Source: UBA1366 sp047602575
GTDB taxonomy: Bacteria > Bacillota > Clostridia > Oscillospirales > Ruminococcaceae
Reading direction: 5' to 3'
NCBI GenBank assembly: GCA_047602575.1
Contig: JASGGY010000008.1
Coordinates: 97,435-161,434 of the forward strand
Length of the DNA stretch: 64,000 bases
This document shows, in pieces, positions 16,576-25,684 of the stretch. Position numbers and translations under genes: made by a program. Numbering within the stretch: the stretch's first letter is position 1; each line of letters starts with the position of its first letter. Under the pieces are notes generated by a model. It was not told where the DNA came from, did no database searches, and saw only the letters and a program-made list of their open reading frames with translations.

Positions 16576-17331
16576 TTAACCGCCGGCAAACTTTGCAAAG
16601 TCAGCTGCTGTTCCGGAAAAGACGTTCAGGTCTATTTTATTTTCCGCACCGGAATAACCGTTCAGACGCGCTTTGTCGGTATATTGCCAGAACGTCCATT
16701 CCACCTCCGATGGGCTCGTCCACACATTCCGGATCCAGACCGGACAATCGGGGAAATTCTCCTCCAGATAAAGCTTGTAGGAACGCGCGGTGGCATAAAG
16801 GACAGGCTTTTTACCGTAAGCGGTTTCGAGCGCAGAAATCAAACTTTGCAGCTCAGCACGGACAATCGCTGGATCAGGCGGGTTCTCCTTGAATTTACCG
16901 TAAAGCTCTACATCCACAGCCGGCGGAAGTGCGTTAGCCGTCTTGGGGACTTGGCGGATAAAATTCTGCGCCTGACGATCGCCGGTGCTTTCAAAACTGA
17001 AAAAAAGATACGCGCCCACGCGCAGCCCGGCGGTGGCGGCTTGTGCGAAATTATCTTCAAAACGCGGATCGGTATAGGACGCGCCTTCGGTTGCTTTGAT
17101 ATATGCAAAACAAATGTCCTCGCCCGCAAGAGTCTGCCAATCAATTTTACCCTGATATTCGGACACATCCACACCGCGCACAGGGTAATCTTGTCGGGAT
17201 GGGTCGTTCATTGGAATCACACCGAAAGCAACCAACAATGCGGCGACAGCAAATGTAATCACAAGTCCGGCTGCGACGACGAAAAGTGTCGCGCGTTTAT
17301 GAAGCAGGGGTTTCCCGCATAACATACCCAC
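16576..17331 (-). CDS. membrane-anchored GH25 lysozyme
   Basis: Peptidoglycan muramidase of about 251 residues: a short basic cytoplasmic N-terminus, one membrane span or uncleaved signal (TLFVVAAGLVITFAVAALLVA, residues about 15-36), then a GH25 domain. Landmarks are RGVDVSEYQGKIDW, CFAYIKATEGASYTDPRF, VGAYLFFSF, PPAVDVELYG (catalytic Asp/Glu) and WTFWQYTD near the end. It starts three bases after the serS stop, with GTG or the ATG two codons later. No good Shine-Dalgarno is seen, so it may depend on coupling to serS. Length matches single-domain GH25 enzymes. Confidence 0.9.
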   Translation of the reverse strand: MGMLCGKPLLHKRATLFVVAAGLVITFAVAALLVAFGVIPMNDPSRQDYPVRGVDVSEYQGKIDWQTLAGEDICFAYIKATEGASYTDPRFEDNFAQAATAGLRVGAYLFFSFESTGDRQAQNFIRQVPKTANALPPAVDVELYGKFKENPPDPAIVRAELQSLISALETAYGKKPVLYATARSYKLYLEENFPDCPVWIRNVWTSPSEVEWTFWQYTDKARLNGYSGAENKIDLNVFSGTAADFAKFAGG

Positions 17332-17334
17332 AGT

Positions 17335-18615
17335 TTAACGAATGGTATCTTTGCCGCCCATATACATCCGGAGTGCTTGCGGGATTTTTACAGAACCATC
17401 AGCATTTAAGTTGTTTTCAAGAAATGCAATCAGCATACGCGGGGGCGCGACGACGGTATTGTTGAGGGTGTGGGCAAAGTATTTCGCGCCGTCCTTGTCC
17501 TTGACGCGGATGCCGAGCCTGCGGGCTTGTGCGTCGCCAAGGTTTGAGCAGCTACCCACCTCGAAATATTTCCGCTGGCGGGGCGACCATGCTTCGACAT
17601 CGATGCTCTTTACTTTCAGGTCGGCAAGGTCGCCGGAGCAGCATTCCAATGTCCGAACGGGAACATCCAGCGTACGGAAAAATTCCACCGTGTAGGTGTA
17701 GAGCTTTTCAAACCATGTGGAGCTTTCCTCAGGCTTGCAAACAACGATCATTTCCTGCTTTTCAAACTGGTGGATGCGGTAAACGCCGCGCTCCTCGATG
17801 CCGTGCGCGCCGACTTCTTTCCGGAAACAGGGGGAGTAGCTGGTGAGGGTTTTTGGCAGCTCCTCCTCGGGGAGGATGGTGACGATGAATCGCCCGATCA
17901 TGGAGTGCTCGCTTGTGCCGATGAGGTAGAGGTCCTCGCCCTCGATTTTGTACATCATACCTTCCATTTCCGCAAAGCTCATGACGCCGGTCACGACGTC
18001 GCTGCGGATCATGTAGGGCGGGATGCAGTAAGTGAAGCCCTTGTCGATCATGAAGTCGCGCGCGTAGGACAGAATCGCGGAATGCAGGCGCGCGATGTCG
18101 CCGGTGAGGTAATAGAAGCCGTTGCCGCTGGTTTTGCGGGCGCTGTCGATGTCGATGCCGCGCAGGTTCTCCATGATTTCCACGTGATAGGGAACGGCGA
18201 ATTCCGGCACGACCGGCTCGCCGAAGCGTTCAACTTCCACATTCTCGCTGTCGTCCTTGCCGATGGGCACGTCGTCGCCGATGATGTTGGGGATCACCAG
18301 CATGATCTTCCGGATTTGCTCCTCATACTCCGCTTCGAGCTTCGTCAGCTCCGCAAGCTCGTCCGCCATCGCAGTGACCTGCGCCTTGATCTGCTCCGCT
18401 TCTTCGCGCTGACCCTTTGCCATCAGCCCGCCGATCTGCTTGCTTAACACATTGCGCTGGTTGCGCAGGTCGTCGCAGCGCGTTTTTGCGGCGCGGAATT
18501 TCACATCAAGCTCCAGCACCTCATCAACGAGAGGTAGCTTTGCGTCCTGGAATTTCTTCCGGATGTTCTCTTTCACAGCCTCCGGTTCTGCCCGGAGAAA
18601 TTTCATGTCTAACAT
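17335..18615 (-). CDS. serS: seryl-tRNA synthetase
   Basis: Class II synthetase charging tRNA-Ser, 426 residues, standard length. The N-terminal helical arm (about residues 28-100) with RNQRNVLSKQIG-like sequence matches the tRNA-binding coiled coil. Motif 2 is seen as SPCFRKEVGAHG...GVYRIHQFEK, and motif 3 as PRMLIAFLENN. The ATG has AAGGAAG upstream. No T-box leader is visible in the short gap before it. It is followed directly by the GH25 gene. Confidence 0.97.
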   Translation of the reverse strand: MLDMKFLRAEPEAVKENIRKKFQDAKLPLVDEVLELDVKFRAAKTRCDDLRNQRNVLSKQIGGLMAKGQREEAEQIKAQVTAMADELAELTKLEAEYEEQIRKIMLVIPNIIGDDVPIGKDDSENVEVERFGEPVVPEFAVPYHVEIMENLRGIDIDSARKTSGNGFYYLTGDIARLHSAILSYARDFMIDKGFTYCIPPYMIRSDVVTGVMSFAEMEGMMYKIEGEDLYLIGTSEHSMIGRFIVTILPEEELPKTLTSYSPCFRKEVGAHGIEERGVYRIHQFEKQEMIVVCKPEESSTWFEKLYTYTVEFFRTLDVPVRTLECCSGDLADLKVKSIDVEAWSPRQRKYFEVGSCSNLGDAQARRLGIRVKDKDGAKYFAHTLNNTVVAPPRMLIAFLENNLNADGSVKIPQALRMYMGGKDTIR

Positions 18616-18651
18616 GATAAACTTCCTTTCATAAAGCCGTCACCGGCGTAA

Positions 18652-19347
18652 TTAACTGAAATATTCCCACAGCTCCGCAAGGCTGCGGATGGCGGGTTTC
18701 TGGGCTGCGCCGTCGGTTTGCTTGCGGTCGATCCGCAGAAATCCGCAGCCTGCGCGCGCGGCGGTCAGCTTGTCCTTTTCCTCGTCGCCCACAAGCAGAA
18801 CCTCGGATGCTGCAACGCCCAATTTCTCACAGATCAGCTGCATTCCCGCGGGGTTCGGCTTCCGGAACCCGCAGATCTGCGATGATACGTAACAATCCAG
18901 CTGCGCGAGCAGCTCCCCGATACACGGCACGAAAAGGGAATCCGGCATTGCCGATGGCAAATCCGTCAGTGCGGCGGTGTGAATGCCCATCTCTTTCAGA
19001 CTTTTCAGGCACGGCACGGCGTCGGAATAAATCATACTCCGCAGCTTCATTCCCTCAAAAAACAGCGCGACGCATTCCTCAATCGGCGGCGCATCGCAGA
19101 ACGGCGAAAGGACTTCTGAGAAAATAAACGCTGGTGTGTATTCCACCTCGCGGTAAAAAAGCCGCGGATTAAATCTTTTCAATCGCTCACAGGCTTCGTG
19201 AATTTGCGCATCTCCAAGCCCAAGCCGCATTTTTTTGCTCAGGTTGGAAAACCCCGCGGCATAAAAATCCACCCAGCACTGCGGCATTCCGACGTATTCC
19301 ATGAGCGTTCCGCCGAGGTCGAACACCACGGCTTTTACGCCACTCAC
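18652..19347 (-). CDS. HAD-superfamily hydrolase
   Basis: Haloacid-dehalogenase-fold protein of 231 residues. Motif I is VFDLGGTLME, where the usual second Asp (DxD) is Gly; this still occurs in some HADs, but phosphatase activity may be altered. Motif II is probably ALTDLPS, motif III the Lys in FRKPNP, and motif IV VGDEEKDKL. A helical cap lies between motifs I and II. Its start overlaps the stop of the NUDIX gene upstream by four bases (ATGA), so the two form an operon. Substrate unknown. Confidence 0.85.
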   Translation of the reverse strand: MSGVKAVVFDLGGTLMEYVGMPQCWVDFYAAGFSNLSKKMRLGLGDAQIHEACERLKRFNPRLFYREVEYTPAFIFSEVLSPFCDAPPIEECVALFFEGMKLRSMIYSDAVPCLKSLKEMGIHTAALTDLPSAMPDSLFVPCIGELLAQLDCYVSSQICGFRKPNPAGMQLICEKLGVAASEVLLVGDEEKDKLTAARAGCGFLRIDRKQTDGAAQKPAIRSLAELWEYFS

Positions 19348-19847
19348 AGCGCACGCTCCTCGATCATTCTGAACACAGCTTCCCCCGTATCCTTGTCACG
19401 CACGCTGGAATAAACATGATATCGCACCGTGCCGTCAAAGGCGAAATAGGCATCCAGTCGCACCCTGTGCGCGGGGTCGGTCACAAGCGTTCTGCATTCC
19501 TTCGGCGAAAACCAGCCGCTCTCGGCGTTTTCCTCGGACGGTGCGGGCTCACCGCCGGCATACGCACAGATAAAATCCAGCATCAGCTTCGTCGGAATCA
19601 CATCCACGCCGTTATAACCCGGGTAGGACGCCACGTTGGTTGACACGCAGAACAGCGTCTGCACCGCCGTCGTCACGCCGGTTTCCTCGGCAATTTCCCG
19701 CGCCAGCCCGTCGGTGACGCTCTCGCCGTTTTCGATTATCCCGCCGGGAAACACCCAGCCGTGCTTATGGTGCTTCACCAGAAGTAGTTTGCCCGCCGGA
19801 TCGGTAACAATGCCCCCTGCGGCGACGACATGGGTCGGCAGCTTCAT
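19344..19847 (-). CDS. NUDIX hydrolase
   Basis: NUDIX pyrophosphatase of 167 residues. The box reads GGIIENGESVTDGLAREIAE then ETGV, complete. A leading AAGGIVTDPAGKLLLVKH and a long C-terminal part (residues 100-167) give no clear subfamily. First gene of a pair with the HAD hydrolase (four-base overlap). RBS AGGAGGAA is eight bases before the ATG. Two parS sites lie just upstream, between it and parB. Confidence 0.88.
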   Translation of the reverse strand: MKLPTHVVAAGGIVTDPAGKLLLVKHHKHGWVFPGGIIENGESVTDGLAREIAEETGVTTAVQTLFCVSTNVASYPGYNGVDVIPTKLMLDFICAYAGGEPAPSEENAESGWFSPKECRTLVTDPAHRVRLDAYFAFDGTVRYHVYSSVRDKDTGEAVFRMIEERAL

Positions 19848-19868
19848 CTGCGTTCCTCCTGTTCGAAA

Positions 19869-19884
19869 TGTTTCACGTGAAACA
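19869..19884. other. parS site 3
   Basis: Exact TGTTTCACGTGAAACA, in the NUDIX-parB gap. Confidence 0.97.
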
Positions 19885-19915
19885 TTTTCTCTTGTCTTGC
19901 TCCGTAAATAAAGAT

Positions 19916-19931
19916 TGTTTCACGTGAAACA
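19916..19931. other. parS site 4
   Basis: Exact TGTTTCACGTGAAACA, 47 bases from site 3 (start to start) and directly after the parB stop codon. Confidence 0.97.
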
Positions 19932-19934
19932 TTT

Positions 19935-20828
19935 TTAGCGGCTCTCGGGATAAGCAACGTCGATCTCCGCTTCGGCGAGAATTTTCGCGATTGCCTTCAG
20001 CTCAGCCACATCGTGGAGAGAAATCTGCAGCACCGACGAGCCGTCCGGCTTGCCGTGCACGCGGATGCGCTTACCGAGGATGTCGTTCAGACTCAGCTCG
20101 ACCTCCTTGAAGATGGAAACGGAGGACTTCGGCTGCCGAGATGGGGTTTCCGCGTCCGGCGCTTCGCCTTTGAGTTCCTTATAAACCACCGCTTCGGTCT
20201 GGCGGACGGACAAATCCTCCATCACCACGCGCATTGCGACGCGTTTGCGGGTTTCCTCATCGGCGATTCCGGCGATGACCTTCGCGTGGCCGGTCGTCAT
20301 GTTTCCGCGGCGAAGGTGCTCCTTTGTCGTTTCATCTAAAGTAAGAAGCCGCAGCGCATTCGCCACCGTCGGGCGGGACTTTCCGATTGCTTCGGCGACC
20401 TGCGCCTGCGTCATGCCGAATTCTTCCATCAGATTCTGATAGCCGAGCGCTTCCTCGATGGGATTCAAATCCTCGCGTTGGAGGTTCTCGATCAGCGCGA
20501 TCTGCATCGCAGTTTTGTCGTCAAGCTCCTTGATCAGCACGGGAACCTCGCTCAGCCCCGCCATCCGCGACGCACGCCAGCGACGTTCCCCCGCGACAAT
20601 CTGGTAATATCCGTCCGCGATCGGGCGCACCAGAATCGGCTGCAAAACGCCATGAATCCGGATGGATTCCGCCAGCGACAGGATCGCTTCATCATCAAAA
20701 TCCGTCCGCGGCTGCGCCTTGTTCGGCTCAATCTGCGAGAGCCGCAGCGTAGAGCCGGCGTTGCGCCGTGTGTCCTCGTTGTCATAGAAAAGCGCATCCA
20801 TGCCTTTTCCGAGCTTCAATTTTCCCAT
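19935..20828 (-). CDS. parB: chromosome-partitioning protein ParB (Spo0J)
   Basis: ParB CTPase clamp, 297 residues, which binds parS and spreads along DNA. The N-terminal ParA-stimulating segment MGKLKLGKGMDALF is typical. The CTP-binding region includes GERRWRA, and ENLQREDLNPIEEA is conserved. The helix-turn-helix reads GKSRPTVANALRLL followed by MTTGHAK; the Arg and Gly at the positions that separate ParB from Noc are ParB-like. It lies three bases after parA, and four of the parS sites are within 2 kb. Confidence 0.97.
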   Translation of the reverse strand: MGKLKLGKGMDALFYDNEDTRRNAGSTLRLSQIEPNKAQPRTDFDDEAILSLAESIRIHGVLQPILVRPIADGYYQIVAGERRWRASRMAGLSEVPVLIKELDDKTAMQIALIENLQREDLNPIEEALGYQNLMEEFGMTQAQVAEAIGKSRPTVANALRLLTLDETTKEHLRRGNMTTGHAKVIAGIADEETRKRVAMRVVMEDLSVRQTEAVVYKELKGEAPDAETPSRQPKSSVSIFKEVELSLNDILGKRIRVHGKPDGSSVLQISLHDVAELKAIAKILAEAEIDVAYPESR

Positions 20829-20831
20829 CCG

Positions 20832-21617
20832 TTACCCCTCTTTTCTCAAACGCTTCTTTTCCCGCCGCATCAGCTCTTTGGCAAGCTCCTCATACGCCTT
20901 TGTGCCCTTTGCTTTCTTGTCGTAATACAAGCAGGGCTTCCCGAAGCTGGGCGCTTCCGACAGCGCGATGTTGCGCGGTATCACCGTTTCAAACACATTC
21001 TTTGCAAAAAACTTTTTAACCTCGTCCGCAACCTGCAGCGTCAGGTTGTAACGGGGGACATACATTGTGAAAAGGATTCCTTCAATCTCCAGATTTGGGT
21101 TCGCGTGCTCCTGAATCCGCCGGATTGTGTCGCGGATTTCCACCAAACCCTCCAGCGAAAGAAACTCACACAACATCGGGATGATCACCGAATCCGCCGC
21201 CGTCAGCGCGTTTGTCGTGAGCATATCAAGACTCGGCGGGCAATCAATGAGGATGTAATCATAGTCCGGTTTCAGCGGTAAAAGCACCATTTTCAGCCGC
21301 TTGACGCGGTTTTCCATTTCTAGCATTTCCACTGTCGTCGCTGCCAGATTGGTCTTTGCCGGAATCACCGAAACGCCCTTGAACTGCGTAGCGACGATCG
21401 CTTCCACCCCGCGGCACTCCCCGAGGATGACCTCATAGACGGTGTTGCGGATGCTTTTTTTGCTGATCCCGAAGCTGGTGGTCGTGTTGCCCTGCGGATC
21501 AAAATCCACAATCAGGATCTTTTTTCCCTTGTCGCCGAGCGCGGCGGCTAAATTGACGGCGGTTGTGGATTTTCCCACGCCGCCCTTCTGGTTGGCAACA
21601 GCAATGATCCTTCCCAT
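20832..21617 (-). CDS. parA: chromosome-partitioning ATPase ParA (Soj)
   Basis: ParA/MinD-type ATPase of 261 residues that works with ParB in origin segregation and regulates DnaA in Bacillus. The deviant Walker A is NQKGGVGKSTTAVNLA; Walker A' is IDFDPQGNTT-like (VDFDPQGN), and Walker B YILIDCPPSL. First gene of the parA-parB operon. Its start region is preceded by a 34-base near-palindrome overlapping a TATAAT-like -10. Confidence 0.97.
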   Translation of the reverse strand: MGRIIAVANQKGGVGKSTTAVNLAAALGDKGKKILIVDFDPQGNTTTSFGISKKSIRNTVYEVILGECRGVEAIVATQFKGVSVIPAKTNLAATTVEMLEMENRVKRLKMVLLPLKPDYDYILIDCPPSLDMLTTNALTAADSVIIPMLCEFLSLEGLVEIRDTIRRIQEHANPNLEIEGILFTMYVPRYNLTLQVADEVKKFFAKNVFETVIPRNIALSEAPSFGKPCLYYDKKAKGTKAYEELAKELMRREKKRLRKEG

Positions 21618-21642
21618 CCATCAACCAACTTTCCTAATAAAA

Positions 21643-21680
21643 ATAGTTAAGCCGTACAATTGTCCGACTTAACTATTATA
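21643..21680 (-). promoter_or_regulatory. parA promoter -10 with overlapping 34-bp palindrome (candidate operator)
   Basis: Arms ATAGTTAAGCCG (21643-21654) and CGACTTAACTAT (21665-21676) form a dyad in which about 30 of 34 bases are symmetric around ACAATTGT. The outer edge overlaps ATTATA (minus-strand TATAAT, 21675-21680). Position suggests a repressor site controlling parAB. Confidence 0.6.
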
Positions 21681-21731
21681 GCATGATTTTTTTCCTTTGA
21701 AAAGGGGTTTATCGAAAATTTCTGTGTAAAA

Positions 21732-21747
21732 TGTTTCACGTGAAACA
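21732..21747. other. parS site 5
   Basis: Exact TGTTTCACGTGAAACA in the noc-parA gap. Confidence 0.97.
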
Positions 21748-21775
21748 ATTCGTGTACCGCATCCGGCATTGAAAA

Positions 21776-21791
21776 TGTTTCACGTGAAACA
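21776..21791. other. parS site 6
   Basis: Exact TGTTTCACGTGAAACA, 44 bases from site 5 and abutting the noc stop codon. Confidence 0.97.
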
Positions 21792-21792
21792 T

Positions 21793-22626
21793 TTACGACT
21801 CTGTCAACTCCGTCTGATGCTCCGCACCCTCCACCGGGATGGTGATCACATATTCAATGAATCCCTGCGTCTGCGTTTTCCGTGCGTTTGCCGCAACCCC
21901 TGCCAGCTTCATGATTTCCACCGCTTTGTTGATGGTGTTCATAAAAAGCCGCACATCCTTAAGCACCACCGCACGCTTTTTATAACTCGACTTCAACTTT
22001 TCCTTTTCCAGGACCTTTTGTATGTACGCTTCGGTTTTCTCAACGTTCAGCCCGAATTGCGCGATTTTTTCCAGCACCTCGATGCGCAGCTCCGGCGTAC
22101 CGAGCTTGAGCAGCGCCCGCGCGTGGCGCTCCGTCAGGCAAAGCCCCGAGATCACCTGCCGTTCTTCCTCCGTCAGGCGCAGAAGACGCAGCTTGTTCGC
22201 CACCGTGGACTGCGCCATGCCGAGTCGGATCGCAACATCCTCCTGTGTCATGCCGAAGATTTTTATGAGGTTGTCGATCGCTTCCGCTTCCTCAAAAAAC
22301 GTCAGATCCTCGCGCTGCAGATTCTCAATCAGCGCCAGCAGCGCGGAATTTCGCTCTGTCATCTCCATCACGATGCACGGCACCGTCCGCAGACCGGCAA
22401 GCTTTGCTGCGCGCAGCCTGCGCTCGCCGGACACAAGCTCGTATTTGTCGCCTGTCTGCCGGACGGTCAACGGCTGCAGAATGCCGTCCTGTGCGATACT
22501 TTTCGCCAGCTGCGTCAGCTCGTTCGTGTCAAAGAAGCGGCGCGGCTGATGAGGGTTGGGCTTGATGAAGCCGATGTGCAGCTCCAGAACGCGGTTCACC
22601 TGCTTTTGCTTTGTTAGAATGCTCAT
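21793..22626 (-). CDS. noc: nucleoid occlusion protein Noc
   Basis: ParB-family paralogue of about 277 residues in the position noc holds in Bacillus (between rsmG and parA). It has GERRLRA and ENLQREDLTFFEEA. The DNA-binding part reads GMAQSTVANKLRLLRL and LTERHARAL: Gln, Lys, Arg and Arg fall at the four positions known to switch ParB specificity to the Noc site. The start is the ATG at 22626, eight bases after AAAGGA. Unlike Bacillus Noc, no hydrophobic amphipathic N-terminal helix is visible (begins MSILTKQKQVNRVL), so membrane anchoring is uncertain. Confidence 0.88.
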   Translation of the reverse strand: MSILTKQKQVNRVLELHIGFIKPNPHQPRRFFDTNELTQLAKSIAQDGILQPLTVRQTGDKYELVSGERRLRAAKLAGLRTVPCIVMEMTERNSALLALIENLQREDLTFFEEAEAIDNLIKIFGMTQEDVAIRLGMAQSTVANKLRLLRLTEEERQVISGLCLTERHARALLKLGTPELRIEVLEKIAQFGLNVEKTEAYIQKVLEKEKLKSSYKKRAVVLKDVRLFMNTINKAVEIMKLAGVAANARKTQTQGFIEYVITIPVEGAEHQTELTES

Positions 22627-22766
22627 ATTTCTCATCCTTTCCGGAACAGAAAAAGCCTGTCCATGTTCATCATAACACAGTCAGGCAATTATTTCCATAA
22701 AAGATTCCGCCGTTTTTTCGTCGGTTTTTTCGTAAAAACAACGTCTTGTGAGGGCTTGTCCGATGA

Positions 22767-23498
22767 TCACAGCGGATTTTTTGTCATCATCCCTTTGTTT
22801 CGGGGGAAACTGCGCGGTGTGTGCGTAATTTTCCGGATCGCAATCAGCGCGCGCGGGCTTCCGTCCGGCAGCGCGTAGGTCTGCACCGATTCAATCTGCC
22901 CGCCCAGAATCTTCAGTGCGGGCTTCGCGGCATTGGTTTCGTCCTCGCTGTCGCCGCCCTTCATCGCCAGAAACACCCCGCCCACACGCACAAACGGCAG
23001 GCAGTATTCCGCCAGCGCCGGCAAAAACGCAACCGCCCGCGCCGTCGCAACGTCGCATTTTTCCCGCAGCGCCGGTGCGCGCGCCGCATCCTCCGCACGC
23101 GCGTGGATGGCAACGGCATCGAGCTTCAGCGCGTCAGACAGCGTTTTTAAGAAATTCACTCGCTTGTTCAGGCTGTCAATGAGCGTGATGTTCAGGTCGC
23201 CGCGCAAAATTTTCAGCGGACAAGCCGGAAAGCCCGCGCCCGTTCCGATGTCAAACACCCGCGCGCCCGGCGGGATTTCCGCAAGCTTTGTCAGCAGCGC
23301 GCTGTCAAGAAAATGCTTCACCGCGATTTCCGCAGGCTCAGTGATTGCCGTCAGGTTCATCCGGCTGTTCCAGTCGAGCAGAATCGCCGCATATTGCGCG
23401 AACTTCTCCGCCGCTTCGTCGGAAAGCCCCAGCCCCGCCGATGCAAACACCGCGCGCAGCCGCTCATTTCCAAGAAAATATTCCTCTGTTGTCATCAT
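22767..23498 (-). CDS. rsmG: 16S rRNA m7G527 methyltransferase
   Basis: RsmG (GidB), 243 residues, uses S-adenosylmethionine to methylate G527 of 16S rRNA. Landmarks: MNLTAITEP, VKHFLDSALL, and the SAM-binding VFDIGTGAGFPACPLKI, then ITLIDSLNKRVNFL and ATARAVAFLPALAEYCLPF. Overlaps mnmG by four bases; GGAGGGGGG before the ATG lies within mnmG. Part of the conserved mnmE-mnmG-rsmG-noc block. Confidence 0.96.
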   Translation of the reverse strand: MMTTEEYFLGNERLRAVFASAGLGLSDEAAEKFAQYAAILLDWNSRMNLTAITEPAEIAVKHFLDSALLTKLAEIPPGARVFDIGTGAGFPACPLKILRGDLNITLIDSLNKRVNFLKTLSDALKLDAVAIHARAEDAARAPALREKCDVATARAVAFLPALAEYCLPFVRVGGVFLAMKGGDSEDETNAAKPALKILGGQIESVQTYALPDGSPRALIAIRKITHTPRSFPRNKGMMTKNPL

Positions 23499-25372
23499 AC
23501 GCCCCCCTCCGCTGCAAGCCAGATCAGTAATACCGACACGTCCGCCGGATTCACGCCGGAAATCCGGCTCGCTTGTCCGATGCTCAGCGGTCGGATTTTG
23601 TTCAGCTTTTCCGCCGCCTCCAGCCGCAAGCCCCGCACCGCCGTGTAATCCACGTCCGTGGGCAGCCGCTTCTTTTCAAGCTTGCGCATACTTTCCACTT
23701 GCTCAAGTGCGATGGCAATGTAGCCCTCATATTTCACCGTCAGCTCCACCTGCTCACGCACCTCCGGCGGTAAATCTGGTGCGCCCGCATCAAATTCCGC
23801 CAGTCCGTCATAGGAAACCGCCGGTCGCCTTAAAAGCTGCGCAAATTTAATCCCTGTCGCTAAAACTTCAGTGCCAACTTGCGCCAGATAACCGTTGAGC
23901 GCTGCGCTCGGTGCAAGGTTGACTTTCCGAATCCGCGCGATTTCCTGTTCAATCAGCGCCTTTTTTTGAAGCAATTTCTCGTACCGCTGCGTTGAAATCA
24001 ACCCGATTTCAAAGCCCGTCGGTGTCAGTCGTAAATCCGCGTTGTCCTGCCGCAGCAAAAGCCTGTACTCGCTGCGAGAGGTCAGCATCCGGTAGGGGTC
24101 GGTGCAGCCCTTTGTCACAAGGTCGTCAATCAGCGTGCCGATGTACGACGACGCGCGGTCAAGCACCAGCGGCGCAAGCCCCTTCATCGCCCGCGCGCAA
24201 TTGATACCCGCCACAAGTCCTTGCGCGGCGGCTTCCTCGTAACCCGACGTGCCGTTAAACTGCCCGGCGCCGTACAAGCCCCGCACCGCCTTGGTTTCTA
24301 AGCTCGGGAAGAGCTGCGTCGGGTCGCAGCAATCGTATTCGATCGCGTATGCGCCGCGCATGATTTCCACCCGCTCAAGCCCCTCGATCGTGCGCAGGAA
24401 CTTCAGCTGCACATCCTCCGGCAGGGAGCTTGACATACCCTGCAAATAAAATTCATCCGTGTCAAGCCCCATCGGCTCAACAAAAATCTGGTGACGCAGC
24501 TTGTCCGGAAACCGGATGACTTTGTCCTCAATCGACGGGCAATACCGCGGGCCGACTCCTTCGATTCGACCGGAATAAAGCGGGGAGCGGTGAATGTTTT
24601 CGCGGATGACGCGATGGGTTTCCTCATTGGTATAGGCGATGTAACAGCGCACCTGATTCTGCGGTTCGCCGGTTGTTTCGAAAGAAAACGGCACAATCGC
24701 ATCATCGCCGTCCTGCGGTTCAAGCCGTGCGAAATCCACCGACCGTCTGTGAACGCGCGCTGGTGTGCCGGTTTTGAAGCGCCTGATGGCCACGCCTGCA
24801 TCCCGCAGCGAATTTGACAGCGCATCCGCCGGCATCACCGCATCCGGACCGCCGGGATAGGAGCATTCCCCCACATGGATCAGTCCCTTGAGGTAAGTTC
24901 CCGTGGCGATGACAACCGCCTTTGCGCCGAAGCAAGTACCGAGTTTCGTCCTGACACCGCAAACAGCGCCGTTTTCAGTCAGAAGCTCTGTAACTTCCGC
25001 CTGCCGGATGAACAGGTTCTCCTGTGCCTCCAGCACTTTTTTCATGTAACTATGATACCGCACCCGATCCGCCTGCACGCGCAGGCTATGCACAGCCGGG
25101 CCTTTTCCGCGGTTGAGCATCCGGCTCTGGAGGAACGTTGCGTCCGCCGCTTTTCCCATCTCGCCGCCCAGCGCGTCAATTTCCCGCACCAGATGCCCCT
25201 TCGCCGTTCCGCCGACAGAGGGGTTGCAGGGCATATTCGCGATCCCGTCAAGCGTCAGCGTAAACACCGCAGTCCGCGCGCCGAGCCGTGCCGAAGCCAG
25301 CGCGCACTCGCATCCCGCGTGCCCAGCCCCCACAACGACCACATCGAACCGATCCAAAAAAGCTTCTTCCAT
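23495..25372 (-). CDS. mnmG: tRNA uridine-34 carboxymethylaminomethyl synthesis enzyme MnmG
   Basis: FAD-dependent GidA, 625 residues, full length. With MnmE it installs the cmnm5 modification on wobble U34 of certain tRNAs. FAD site VVVGAGHAGCECALASARLG is at residues 10-30; MPCNPSVGGTAKGHLVREID and TGTPARV follow, and the C-terminal helical domain carries PLSIGQASRISGVNPADVSVLL. RBS AAGGAGCG before the ATG. A dispersed hairpin repeat separates it from mnmE. Confidence 0.97.
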   Translation of the reverse strand: MEEAFLDRFDVVVVGAGHAGCECALASARLGARTAVFTLTLDGIANMPCNPSVGGTAKGHLVREIDALGGEMGKAADATFLQSRMLNRGKGPAVHSLRVQADRVRYHSYMKKVLEAQENLFIRQAEVTELLTENGAVCGVRTKLGTCFGAKAVVIATGTYLKGLIHVGECSYPGGPDAVMPADALSNSLRDAGVAIRRFKTGTPARVHRRSVDFARLEPQDGDDAIVPFSFETTGEPQNQVRCYIAYTNEETHRVIRENIHRSPLYSGRIEGVGPRYCPSIEDKVIRFPDKLRHQIFVEPMGLDTDEFYLQGMSSSLPEDVQLKFLRTIEGLERVEIMRGAYAIEYDCCDPTQLFPSLETKAVRGLYGAGQFNGTSGYEEAAAQGLVAGINCARAMKGLAPLVLDRASSYIGTLIDDLVTKGCTDPYRMLTSRSEYRLLLRQDNADLRLTPTGFEIGLISTQRYEKLLQKKALIEQEIARIRKVNLAPSAALNGYLAQVGTEVLATGIKFAQLLRRPAVSYDGLAEFDAGAPDLPPEVREQVELTVKYEGYIAIALEQVESMRKLEKKRLPTDVDYTAVRGLRLEAAEKLNKIRPLSIGQASRISGVNPADVSVLLIWLAAEGGV

Positions 25373-25385
25373 ATACGCTCCTTAA

Positions 25386-25568
25386 ACTGTGATAAACGCT
25401 ATGTCAGAGGGTTTCACCCGTGCTGCCGCGCACGGCAGCATCGACACCCTCCCACCAAAGGGGGCATGCCCCCTTTGGAAACCCGTTGTTTTATGAATTT
25501 TACTTTGTTTTGCTTAACTAATTGTTATTAGAGCCACTACTTGGTGATTCCATTCAGAAGCTCGAAAA
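25386..25568 (+). repeat. modular hairpin repeat, copy 3 (long form)
   Basis: Begins CTGTGATAAACGC, then a GTGCTGCCGCGCACGGCAGC hairpin, then CAAAGGGGGCATGCCCCCTTTG and GGAAACCCGTTGTTTTA. It ends with a tail TGATTCCATTCAGAAGCTCG shared with the copies at 43.8 and 51.6 kb. Fills most of the mnmE-mnmG gap. Confidence 0.85.
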
Positions 25569-25637
25569 ACAAGCGTCTGCTTTATCTTAAGTCTGAGCAG
25601 TCGCTTTGCAGGTTTTACTTGTGTTGTTGACTAAAAT

Positions 25638-25653
25638 GTTTCACGTGAAACAT
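25638..25653. other. parS site 7
   Basis: Exact TGTTTCACGTGAAACA, 32 bases beyond the mnmE stop codon. Confidence 0.97.
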
Positions 25654-25684
25654 TTTACCCGCTGAACGCTGTGCAGAAAATTCC

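Noticed and set aside
18616..18651. T-box leader for serS (and similarly for lysS)
   Set aside because: The gaps before both synthetase genes are too short and no specifier/antiterminator features were seen.
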